DNA from: Porticoccaceae bacterium
GTDB lineage: Bacteria; Pseudomonadota; Gammaproteobacteria; Pseudomonadales; Porticoccaceae
Reading direction: 5' to 3'
Assembly: GCA_030741175.1 (NCBI GenBank)
Contig: JASLVT010000109.1
Coordinates: forward strand, 1-5,323
DNA: 5,323 bases
Shown here: positions 1 through 5,323 of the stretch, piece after piece
How the letters are laid out: every line of letters starts with the position of its first letter
Numbering within the stretch: position 1 is the stretch's first letter
Made by a program: the position numbers and the translations under genes
The notes under the pieces: model-generated
Seen by the model: the letters and a program-made list of their open reading frames with translations, nothing else
Database searches by the model: none
Told to the model about the DNA's origin: nothing

Positions 1-310
1 GAGTGGCATTATAGGCAGTTGTTTCACTGTCTATTAATCCTAGGTTTGGTGAGGTCAATGCGTTTTCATTTTGCTCCACTTCCGTGTAATCTCCCGAAAT
101 GGAGAGCCGAGGAAGTAGCGCGGCGCGGCTAATGTTTTTGGCCTCACGTTCAGCATTAAAGCTGGCTCGAGCAGCGCGCAGAACCGGATCGTTTTGTAGC
201 GCGGCTTGATAAATATCATTAAGACTGTCTGCCCAAGCGGTCTGAGCCGCGAGAAAAAGCGTAATTGAAACGGCGAGTGTTTTAATAGAGCGCTGATTGA
301 GCAGTGGCAT
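1..310 (-). CDS. tolC: TolC family outer-membrane channel protein, N-terminal part (runs off left edge)
   Basis: Reading the minus strand from the ATG at 310 gives 103 open codons to the window edge; the C-terminal bulk is missing. Residues 1-27 form a signal peptide: basic N-region (N5-Q-R-S-I-K), hydrophobic core (about 11-22) and an A25-W-A27 signal peptidase I site before D28. The mature start, SLNDIYQAALQNDP at 29-42, followed by a helical stretch and an ALLPRLSISG segment (64-73), matches the first helix and first strand of the outer membrane efflux protein (OEP) family, in particular TolC. Such proteins form trimeric channels spanning outer membrane and periplasm and serve as exit ducts for tripartite drug efflux pumps and type I secretion. 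An AAGGA ribosome site (318-322) lies 7 bases before the start. The divergent position next to nudF is the same as for E. coli tolC, which strengthens the call over other OEP paralogues. Confidence 0.9.
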   Translation of the reverse strand, partial: MPLLNQRSIKTLAVSITLFLAAQTAWADSLNDIYQAALQNDPVLRAARASFNAEREAKNISRAALLPRLSISGDYTEVEQNENALTSPNLGLIDSETTAYNAT

Positions 311-370
311 AGGTTATTCCTTTAGTTCGATATTATCTTGTGGGAGTGATTCTAACAGACTTATGTCAGG

Positions 371-398
371 CTTATACCCCTTAATGGACTGACTTCAA
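371..398 (-). promoter_or_regulatory. candidate sigma70 promoter for tolC
   Basis: On the minus strand the hexamers TTGAAG (398 to 393, four of six consensus bases) and TATAAG (376 to 371, five of six) are separated by 16 bases. Transcription would begin near 364, giving a leader of about 54 bases before the tolC start. It lies in the 311-438 divergent region, which must also hold the start signals of the nudF run. I found no equally good pair of hexamers facing nudF, and no recognisable operator. This is a pattern match only. Confidence 0.4.
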
Positions 399-438
399 CG
401 CCAAACAAGTCCTTTGGTTTACGTGTGGAAAGACAAAG

Positions 439-1065
439 TTGATTAAAAAACACCGCTTCGGCGCGCAAGACTATGTAATTGATTCCGAACAGATTCAGTA
501 TCAAGGATTTTTTCGGATTGCCAAGTTGGAGCTTCGTCACCGGCTATTTAATGGTGGTTGGAGCGAGCCGCTCGGACGAGAGGTTTTTCAGCGTGGAGAC
601 GCTGTTGGCGTTCTGCTCTATGACCCCCATAATGATCTGATTGGCCTCGTCGAGCAGTTTCGTGTCGGTGCTTTAAAGGATCAGTATGGTCCTTGGCAGT
701 ATGAGGTGGTTGCCGGGATGATTGAGTCTGGTGAGACACCACAGCAGGTAGCGGCGCGGGAATTACAGGAAGAAGCTGGCTTGACCGTAGAAAAATTACT
801 TCCCATTTGTGATTATCTGGTCAGTGCTGGTGGCACTGATGAGAAGATGTATCTCTTTTGCGGACTGTGTAATCTGCAGGAAAGCGGTGGTGTCTATGGT
901 AAGGACAATGAGGGAGAGGATATTTTGTTTCAGGTATGGCCCTATGCAGAGGTCATGCAGGCGCAGGCACAAGGGTTGCTCAATAGTGCAGCAGTTACCA
1001 TTGGGTTGCAGTGGCTACAGCTCAATATTGATAAATTGCGCAACAATCCAGACCAAAATGGCTAG
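439..1065 (+). CDS. nudF: ADP-ribose pyrophosphatase NudF (Nudix hydrolase)
   Basis: The 208-residue product matches E. coli NudF (about 209 residues) along its length. It is a cytoplasmic Nudix enzyme that cleaves ADP-ribose to AMP and ribose 5-phosphate. A complete Nudix box, GX5EX7REUXEEXGU, is present at residues 93-115: G93, E99, R107-E108, E111-E112 and G114; the glutamates bind the catalytic magnesium. The N-terminal dimerisation region shows the family's Y-x-GFF and LRHRLFNG signatures (21-39). The NEGEDI segment (157-162) carries E158 and E160, matching the E. coli loop that supplies the catalytic base E164. The C-terminal AAVTIGLQWLQL (184-195) is also typical. The start is TTG: the frame has a stop at 382-384 and no ATG or GTG before the essential N-terminal region, and GGAAAG (427-432) lies 6 bases upstream. 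It is the first gene of the rightward run, divergent from tolC. Confidence 0.95.
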   Translation: MIKKHRFGAQDYVIDSEQIQYQGFFRIAKLELRHRLFNGGWSEPLGREVFQRGDAVGVLLYDPHNDLIGLVEQFRVGALKDQYGPWQYEVVAGMIESGETPQQVAARELQEEAGLTVEKLLPICDYLVSAGGTDEKMYLFCGLCNLQESGGVYGKDNEGEDILFQVWPYAEVMQAQAQGLLNSAAVTIGLQWLQLNIDKLRNNPDQNG

Positions 1066-1086
1066 AATAATACCCATCCCAGTATT

Positions 1087-1560
1087 GTGAAGAGCAGGTT
1101 AGAGAGAAAGGTGAAGACGTTAACTGATATTGAGAGTCGCAGACAGCAGTTGGACTTGGTTCGCTTGCACACAGAGTGTGAGCGCAACTATCGGCGTCTT
1201 TATCAATTATTTCCCGATAGTGAACTAGCTGATGCGAACTCTACATTGCATTATCGGGATAAGGCGGGTGCCGGCATGGTACTTGAGGTGCTCGATGTTG
1301 CCAAGTACACCAGCACGGTGCAGATTGTTGCTGATCGCGCTGGTCCTATGTGGTTGCCAGAGATCATAATCAAGGTGCGTATCTACCGAGATGCGCAAAT
1401 GGCTGAGGTAATTGAATGGTGCTCAGACCGCACCATTCCTTGGGCACTGGTTGAAAAGACTGGTATGCAGGCGAGAGACGAAAAATGGCAGTGGAATATG
1501 TTTCTCAGTGAATTGCTCTGCTACGGCTTACGTCACGGAATGACTGAAGTGGAAGCTTGA
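1087..1560 (+). CDS. yqiB: DUF1249 family protein, YqiB-like, function unknown
   Basis: The 157-residue product belongs to DUF1249 (E. coli YqiB, about 140 residues), for which I know no established function. Visible family marks are the CERNYRRLYQLFP segment near the N-terminus (31-43), a YTSTVQI stretch (74-80), the core PEIIIKVRIYRDAQMAEV (91-108) and the C-terminal RDEKWQWNMFLSELLCYGL (130-148). There is no signal peptide or membrane segment, so a soluble cytoplasmic protein is expected. The start is uncertain: GTG at 1087 gives the longest form but has no ribosome site, whereas GTG at 1111 is preceded by purine-rich AGAGAGAAAG and removes 8 residues without touching the conserved part. 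It lies 21 bases after nudF and ends just before cpdA, so it is probably co-transcribed with both. This neighbourhood is conserved in E. coli and Pseudomonas, but it does not reveal the function. Confidence 0.88.
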   Translation: MKSRLERKVKTLTDIESRRQQLDLVRLHTECERNYRRLYQLFPDSELADANSTLHYRDKAGAGMVLEVLDVAKYTSTVQIVADRAGPMWLPEIIIKVRIYRDAQMAEVIEWCSDRTIPWALVEKTGMQARDEKWQWNMFLSELLCYGLRHGMTEVEA

Positions 1561-1566
1561 TTGTTT

Positions 1567-2352
1567 ATGGAGATTGTTCATCTAACGCAGATTACCGATT
1601 TGCATCTGGGCGTCGACGCATCCGCGACTCTGGGTGGAATACCCACTCAGGCCAGTTTTGAGGCAGTACTGGGCGCAGTCGATCAACAAGGGCGCGGTAA
1701 AGATCGCTTGATTTTAACTGGGGATCTGGCCAGTGACTGCCAACCTGCTGCTTATCAACGACTTAATCGTTTATTAAAAGTCCACAATAAACAGGCTGTT
1801 TGGCTACCAGGTAACCATGATAAAGCTGAGGTGATGGCAGAGTATCTGGTGGACTATCCCTATCAATCTGTAACGGAACTTGGCGCTTGGGGATTGCTTA
1901 CTCTGGACAGCTCACAGTCCAGCAAGCCCGGCGGGCACATTAGCGATAAGCAGTTACGGCATGTAGAGCAGGGACTAGAAACCTTGCTGACCGATTTTAT
2001 CTTGGTCGCCATGCATCATAGCCCAGTATTGTTGCATTCCGCTTGGCTAGACACCCAACAAATTGATAACCATCACCGATTGTACGAATTGTTGCATGCC
2101 TCTGGCCGCGTCAAAGCGGTAATTACCGGTCATGTACATCAGCAGTTTGAGGGCCACTGGGGAGACATCCCAATTTACTCTGCGCCTTCGAGTTGTGTGC
2201 AGTTTAAGCAACAAAGTGATGAGTTTGCTCTGTCTGATGAGCCACCCGGCTATCGTTGGTTGGATTTGTACCCTGATGGACACATTGTTACCGGCGTTGA
2301 ATTCCTAAGTGATTTTCATCCTCGCCCCAATCTGAGTTGCGCGGGCTATTAA
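1567..2352 (+). CDS. cpdA: 3',5'-cyclic AMP phosphodiesterase CpdA
   Basis: The 261-residue product is a class III cyclic-nucleotide phosphodiesterase of the calcineurin-like metallophosphoesterase fold. It hydrolyses cAMP to AMP in the cytoplasm and so damps CRP-cAMP signalling. All the metal-binding motifs are present, counted from the ATG: D11-x-H13 in QITDLHLG, G52-D53 in LTGDLA, G82-N83-H84-D85, the H150-H151 pair in AMHHSP, and G188-H-V-H191. The SSCVQFK segment (208-214) and the terminal GY ending match E. coli CpdA, which is about 275 residues and slightly longer at the N-terminus. I chose ATG 1567. An in-frame TTG at 1561, directly abutting the upstream stop codon, would add two residues and sits 5 bases after GGAAG (1551-1555), against 11 bases for the ATG, so it cannot be excluded. 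The tight junction with the DUF1249 gene implies co-transcription and possibly coupled translation. Confidence 0.94.
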   Translation: MEIVHLTQITDLHLGVDASATLGGIPTQASFEAVLGAVDQQGRGKDRLILTGDLASDCQPAAYQRLNRLLKVHNKQAVWLPGNHDKAEVMAEYLVDYPYQSVTELGAWGLLTLDSSQSSKPGGHISDKQLRHVEQGLETLLTDFILVAMHHSPVLLHSAWLDTQQIDNHHRLYELLHASGRVKAVITGHVHQQFEGHWGDIPIYSAPSSCVQFKQQSDEFALSDEPPGYRWLDLYPDGHIVTGVEFLSDFHPRPNLSCAGY

Positions 2353-2366
2353 GTCTAAATCAGTCG

Positions 2367-2394
2367 CTGACAACACCGTTGCTTTGGCTATAAT
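2367..2394 (+). promoter_or_regulatory. sigma70-type promoter upstream of yqiA-parE-parC
   Basis: CTGACA (2367-2372, five of six consensus bases) is followed after 16 bases by a perfect TATAAT (2389-2394). It lies entirely in the 69-base gap between cpdA and yqiA. Transcription should start near 2401, leaving a leader of about 20 bases that still contains the AGGG ribosome site of yqiA (2408-2411). It would give yqiA and the topoisomerase IV genes transcription independent of the nudF-yqiB-cpdA run. This is the best promoter match in the window, but it is predicted from sequence only. Confidence 0.65.
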
Positions 2395-2421
2395 GGAGCC
2401 TGATTTCAGGGTTGCTTCGAT

Positions 2422-3003
2422 ATGCCAATGTTGCTCTATCTCCACGGGTTTAATAGCTCTCCGCAATCTAAAAAGGCATTGGAGACGCAACACTGGTGTG
2501 CTGAAAATGCACCACATGTGGAATTTGTCTGCCCTGCGCTAACACCCTTTGCCGACACAACCATGAGTCTATTGCGGACATTAGTTGAAAAGCAGTTGCC
2601 GCAACCGGTGCATTTGGTGGGTAGCTCCATGGGGGGCTTTTTTGCCACCTGTCTGGTTGAGCAATACGACCTGCGAGCGGTACTGATTAATCCGGCGGTC
2701 AGTCCGGGTCGTGGGCTGGGTGGCTGGTTAGGCGAAAACACTAACTTTATGACTGGCGAGAAGTGGGTGTTTGAGCCTCAGCATATTGAAGAGTACATAG
2801 CACTTGACCCACCACAGATACGCTATAAAAATAATTACAGAGTACTCTTGCAAACAGGTGATGAGGTGCTTGATTATCGCGATGCACAGACTCGATATCG
2901 AGATTGTGAGATCATTACCGAACAGCAGGGAGATCATAGCTTTATAAACTACCATCGGCATCTGGCATCCATTTACCAGTTTTTGATGGCTCCCGAGACA
3001 TAA
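2422..3003 (+). CDS. yqiA: YqiA family alpha/beta-hydrolase esterase
   Basis: The 193-residue product is the same length as E. coli YqiA (UPF0227), a small cytoplasmic esterase reported to act on short- to medium-chain acyl esters; its physiological substrate is unclear. The start LLYLHGFNSSP (4-14) holds the oxyanion-hole HGF motif. The nucleophile elbow is G67-S-S69-M-G71, with S69 as the likely catalytic serine. QTGDEVLDYR (144-153) should supply the acid (D147 or D151), and GDHSF (170-174) the catalytic H172. The NPAV motif (90-93) is also a YqiA mark. There is no signal peptide. The ATG at 2422 is preferred over the ATG two codons later because AGGG (2408-2411) lies 10 bases before it. 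The gene follows its own predicted promoter and precedes parE by 26 bases, the same order as in E. coli. Confidence 0.93.
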   Translation: MPMLLYLHGFNSSPQSKKALETQHWCAENAPHVEFVCPALTPFADTTMSLLRTLVEKQLPQPVHLVGSSMGGFFATCLVEQYDLRAVLINPAVSPGRGLGGWLGENTNFMTGEKWVFEPQHIEEYIALDPPQIRYKNNYRVLLQTGDEVLDYRDAQTRYRDCEIITEQQGDHSFINYHRHLASIYQFLMAPET

Positions 3004-3029
3004 AATAACCAATGTGACCGAAAGAGCAG

Positions 3030-4922
3030 ATGAGCAATTACAACGCAGAAGATATTGAAGTCCTTACGGGTCTCGACCCCGTACGTAAACGCCCAGGCAT
3101 GTATACCGATACAAGCCGCCCTAACCATCTGGCCCAAGAGGTTATAGATAATAGTGTCGATGAGGCACTGGCCGGCCACGCCAGCCGTATTGATGTGACG
3201 CTACACAAAGATGGCTCATTGTCAGTCTGTGATGATGGCCGAGGCATGCCAGTCGATATACATCCGGAACAAGGATTGCCCGGTGTGGAGGTCATTCTGT
3301 CAACTCTGCATGCTGGTGGTAAGTTTTCTAATGACAATTACCAATTCTCTGGTGGTCTGCACGGCGTGGGTGTATCGGTGGTTAATGCACTGTCTAGTCA
3401 GTTGGATGTGATTGTTAAGCGCGATGGCAAGGTGCATCAAATATTGTTTGCCGATGGTGACAAGACCTCCAATCTAACAGTTATAGATACTTGCGGTCAG
3501 CGCAATACTGGCACCATATTACGCTTTTGGCCCGACGCCTCTTATTTTGATTCAGTGAAATTCAGTGTCTCAAGGCTTCGTCATGTGCTGCGAGCCAAAG
3601 CCGTACTCTGTGGCGGCTTAACCATGAGTTTTCATGATGAAAACACGGGTGAGAGTGAAGAATGGTTCTACGAAGATGGGCTCAAGGATTACTTGGCCGG
3701 TGCGTTACAGGGGTGGGAAGTACTGCCGGCAGAACCCTTTATAGGTAGTTTTAGTTCTGAAAATGAAGCTGCAGACTGGGCGGTGCAATGGTTGCCTGAA
3801 GGTGGTGAGCTGATCCAAGAAAGTTACGTCAATCTGATTCCAACACCTCAGGGTGGCACCCATGTTAATGGTCTGCGCAGTGGTCTACTGGATGCTATGC
3901 GAGAATTCTGTGAATTTAGAAATCTATTACCCAGAGGAGTAAAGCTCTCTCCCGATGATATTTGGGATCGCTGTAGCTTTGTGTTGTCCTCGAAGATAGC
4001 TGATCCTCAGTTCTCCGGACAGACAAAGGATCGACTGTCATCTCGAGAAGTAGCGGCATTTGTGTCCGGTATCGTCAAAGATTCATTCAGTCTGTGGCTC
4101 AACCAGCACACTGAAGAATCAGAGAAGCTCGCCGAGCTGTGTATTTTCAATGCTCAGCGCCGTATGCGTGCGAGCAAAAAAGTGGTGCGCAAGAAGGTTA
4201 CTCAGGGCCCTGCTCTGCCCGGCAAGTTGGCCGATTGTTCCAGTGCTGAGCCAGAGCAAAGTGAGTTGTTTTTAGTCGAGGGTGACTCTGCGGGCGGTTC
4301 TGCCAAGCAGGCGCGCAATCGTGAGAATCAAGCGATCATGCCATTGCGCGGTAAAATTCTTAATACGTGGGAAGTCGATTCTCAAGAAATTCTTGCCTCT
4401 CAGGAAGTGCATGATATTTCGGTGGCGCTGGGGGTGGATCCGGCATTGGAGAATACCGATTCATTGCGCTACCACAAGATCTGCATCCTGGCTGACGCCG
4501 ACTCCGATGGCCTGCATATTGCGACATTGCTCTGTGCCCTCTTTGTCCGACACTTCCGTCCCTTGGTCAGCGCTGGTCATGTCTATGTTGCCATGCCACC
4601 ATTATTTAGGATTGATGTGGGCAAAGAGGTTTACTACGCGCTGGATGATGCCGAGCGGCAGGGTATTCTCGATCGTATTCAGGCTGAGGGGAAACGCGGC
4701 AAGGTCAATGTACAACGTTTCAAAGGATTGGGTGAAATGAACCCACTGCAGCTACGGGAGACAACCATGGATCCAGATACCCGACGACTGGTGCAGTTGA
4801 CCCTAGAGGCCGGAGATAACACCAACAAAGTGTTAGATATGTTGCTGGCCAAGAAGCGCGCATCAGATCGTCGTGCCTGGTTAGAAACTAAAGGCAATCT
4901 GGCTGATATAGCCAATCTTTAA
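3030..4922 (+). CDS. parE: DNA topoisomerase IV subunit B (ParE)
   Basis: The 630-residue product equals E. coli ParE in length. With ParC it forms the A2B2 type II topoisomerase that unlinks replicated chromosomes and relaxes supercoils using ATP. The GHKL ATPase domain (about 1-215) shows QEVIDNSVDEA with catalytic E37 and N41, CDDGRGMP with D69, and the ATP lid HAGGKFS...FSGGLHGVG (94-114). The transducer domain has the Q331-T-K333 loop, whose lysine contacts ATP. The TOPRIM domain has E417-G-D-S (415-424) and D489-A-D-S-D493 for magnesium, plus PLRGKILN (438-445). QRFKGLGEMNP (562-572) marks the C-terminal part. It lacks the large TOPRIM insertion of enterobacterial GyrB, and the TYNAD-like N-terminus and KKVVRKK segment favour ParE over GyrB. 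Positions tied to quinolone resistance in E. coli (L445, S458, E460) correspond to unchanged L444, S457 and E459. The ribosome site before ATG 3030 is weak (AAAGAG, 3 bases away). Confidence 0.97.
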   Translation: MSNYNAEDIEVLTGLDPVRKRPGMYTDTSRPNHLAQEVIDNSVDEALAGHASRIDVTLHKDGSLSVCDDGRGMPVDIHPEQGLPGVEVILSTLHAGGKFSNDNYQFSGGLHGVGVSVVNALSSQLDVIVKRDGKVHQILFADGDKTSNLTVIDTCGQRNTGTILRFWPDASYFDSVKFSVSRLRHVLRAKAVLCGGLTMSFHDENTGESEEWFYEDGLKDYLAGALQGWEVLPAEPFIGSFSSENEAADWAVQWLPEGGELIQESYVNLIPTPQGGTHVNGLRSGLLDAMREFCEFRNLLPRGVKLSPDDIWDRCSFVLSSKIADPQFSGQTKDRLSSREVAAFVSGIVKDSFSLWLNQHTEESEKLAELCIFNAQRRMRASKKVVRKKVTQGPALPGKLADCSSAEPEQSELFLVEGDSAGGSAKQARNRENQAIMPLRGKILNTWEVDSQEILASQEVHDISVALGVDPALENTDSLRYHKICILADADSDGLHIATLLCALFVRHFRPLVSAGHVYVAMPPLFRIDVGKEVYYALDDAERQGILDRIQAEGKRGKVNVQRFKGLGEMNPLQLRETTMDPDTRRLVQLTLEAGDNTNKVLDMLLAKKRASDRRAWLETKGNLADIANL

Positions 4923-4953
4923 ATTAAATTTATTTTAGCGAACAGGAAAAACG

Positions 4954-5323
4954 ATGAACGATATCGTCACCTTCAATGAACAGGGGCTTGAGCAGCGCTC
5001 TCTAAGTAACTATGCCGAGCAGGCCTATCTGGACTATTCCATGTATGTCATCCTCGATCGAGCACTGCCTCATATTGGTGACGGACTAAAACCTGTTCAG
5101 CGCCGCATTGTCTACGCCATGAGCGAACTGGGTCTCAAGGCAAACACTAAATATAAAAAATCGGCGCGCACCGTTGGCGATGTTATTGGTAAGTACCACC
5201 CGCATGGAGATAGTGCGGCCTATGAGGCTATGGTGTTAATGGCTCAGCCGTTTTCCTATCGCTACCCATTGGTAGATGGTCAGGGCAATTGGGGGTCTCC
5301 AGATGATCCGAAATCTTTTGCGG
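4954..5323 (+). CDS. parC: DNA topoisomerase IV subunit A (ParC), N-terminal part (runs off right edge)
   Basis: The window holds the first 123 codons of ParC, the DNA-breaking and -rejoining subunit of topoisomerase IV. Conserved segments are [16 protein letters not shown] (24-39), [20 protein letters not shown] (42-61), [20 protein letters not shown] (68-87) and [14 protein letters not shown] (110-123). The [11 protein letters not shown] stretch is typical of ParC and unlike GyrA. The sequence stops a few residues before the expected catalytic tyrosine (Y120 in E. coli), so that residue cannot be checked. Quinolone-contact positions S87 and E91, equal to E. coli S80 and E84, are wild type. 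The N-terminus is about 7 residues longer than in E. coli; no other Met occurs before M30. ATG 4954 has AGGA (4944-4947) 6 bases upstream. It follows parE by 31 bases with no terminator, so the subunits are probably co-transcribed. Confidence 0.96.
   Translation, partial: MNDIVTFNEQGLEQRSLSNYAEQAYLDYSMYVILDRALPHIGDGLKPVQRRIVYAMSELGLKANTKYKKSARTVGDVIGKYHPHGDSAAYEAMVLMAQPFSYRYPLVDGQGNWGSPDDPKSFA

Noticed and set aside
548..742. Minus-strand open frame inside nudF.
   Set aside because: It overlaps a complete Nudix hydrolase in another frame, has low-complexity composition and shows no recognisable motif.
1067..1088. Short inverted repeat (AATAC ... GTATT, loop of 8) between nudF and the DUF1249 gene, considered as a terminator.
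   Set aside because: The stem has only five AT-rich pairs, there is no following T-run, and the next gene starts at once; it could at most affect the GTG at 1087.
3013..3028. TGTGA followed by a six-base spacer just before parE, considered as a CRP-cAMP site.
   Set aside because: Only the left half-site fits; the right half (GAGCA) does not match TCACA, and the position would overlap the parE ribosome site.
4282..4740. 152-codon plus-strand open frame inside parE.
   Set aside because: It is a frame shadow of the TOPRIM region of parE; the ParE frame is intact and matches its family throughout.
3030..4922. Possibility that the parE/parC pair is really gyrB/gyrA.
   Set aside because: The length of 630 without the GyrB insertion, the ParC-type [11 protein letters not shown] segment and the yqiA-parE order all indicate topoisomerase IV.
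4923..4953. AT-rich parE-parC spacer considered as a terminator or promoter.
   Set aside because: It has no hairpin and no pair of spaced hexamers; it contains only the parC ribosome site.

Overview
This is an ordinary, very well conserved chromosomal core region of a gammaproteobacterium. The gene order tolC (divergent) / nudF - yqiB (DUF1249) - cpdA - yqiA - parE - parC corresponds to the tolC-parE neighbourhood of Escherichia coli and, with some insertions, of Pseudomonas. The proteins align end to end with the E. coli products from memory; ParE has 630 residues, as in E. coli. Base composition looks moderate, near 50% GC. Frequent non-ATG starts and divergence from the enteric sequences suggest a non-enteric, possibly marine, gammaproteobacterium, but the window cannot settle the genus.

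Layout: positions 1-310 (minus strand) hold the N-terminal 103 residues of a TolC-type outer-membrane channel with a clear signal peptide; the gene runs off the left edge. A 128-base divergent intergenic region (311-438) follows, with a candidate tolC promoter. On the plus strand a tight run encodes ADP-ribose pyrophosphatase NudF (439-1065), a DUF1249/YqiB protein (1087-1560) and the cyclic-AMP phosphodiesterase CpdA (1567-2352). A 69-base gap after cpdA carries a strong sigma70-like promoter, CTGACA-N16-TATAAT. This is placed to drive the second half of the cluster: the small esterase YqiA (2422-3003), topoisomerase IV subunit B ParE (3030-4922) and the start of subunit A ParC (4954 to the right edge).

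Functionally the window combines nucleotide-signal and metabolite housekeeping (NudF, CpdA), a small alpha/beta-hydrolase esterase (YqiA), an uncharacterised conserved protein (YqiB) and both subunits of the decatenating type II topoisomerase. Here parE and parC are directly adjacent, separated by 31 bases, so the two subunits can be made from one transcript in matching amounts. No mobile elements, tRNA or rRNA genes, CRISPR arrays, convincing terminators or broken genes were seen, and no previously undescribed system is evident. The points worth a second look are modest: the internal promoter, alternative start codons, the unknown DUF1249 gene and the parE-parC adjacency.
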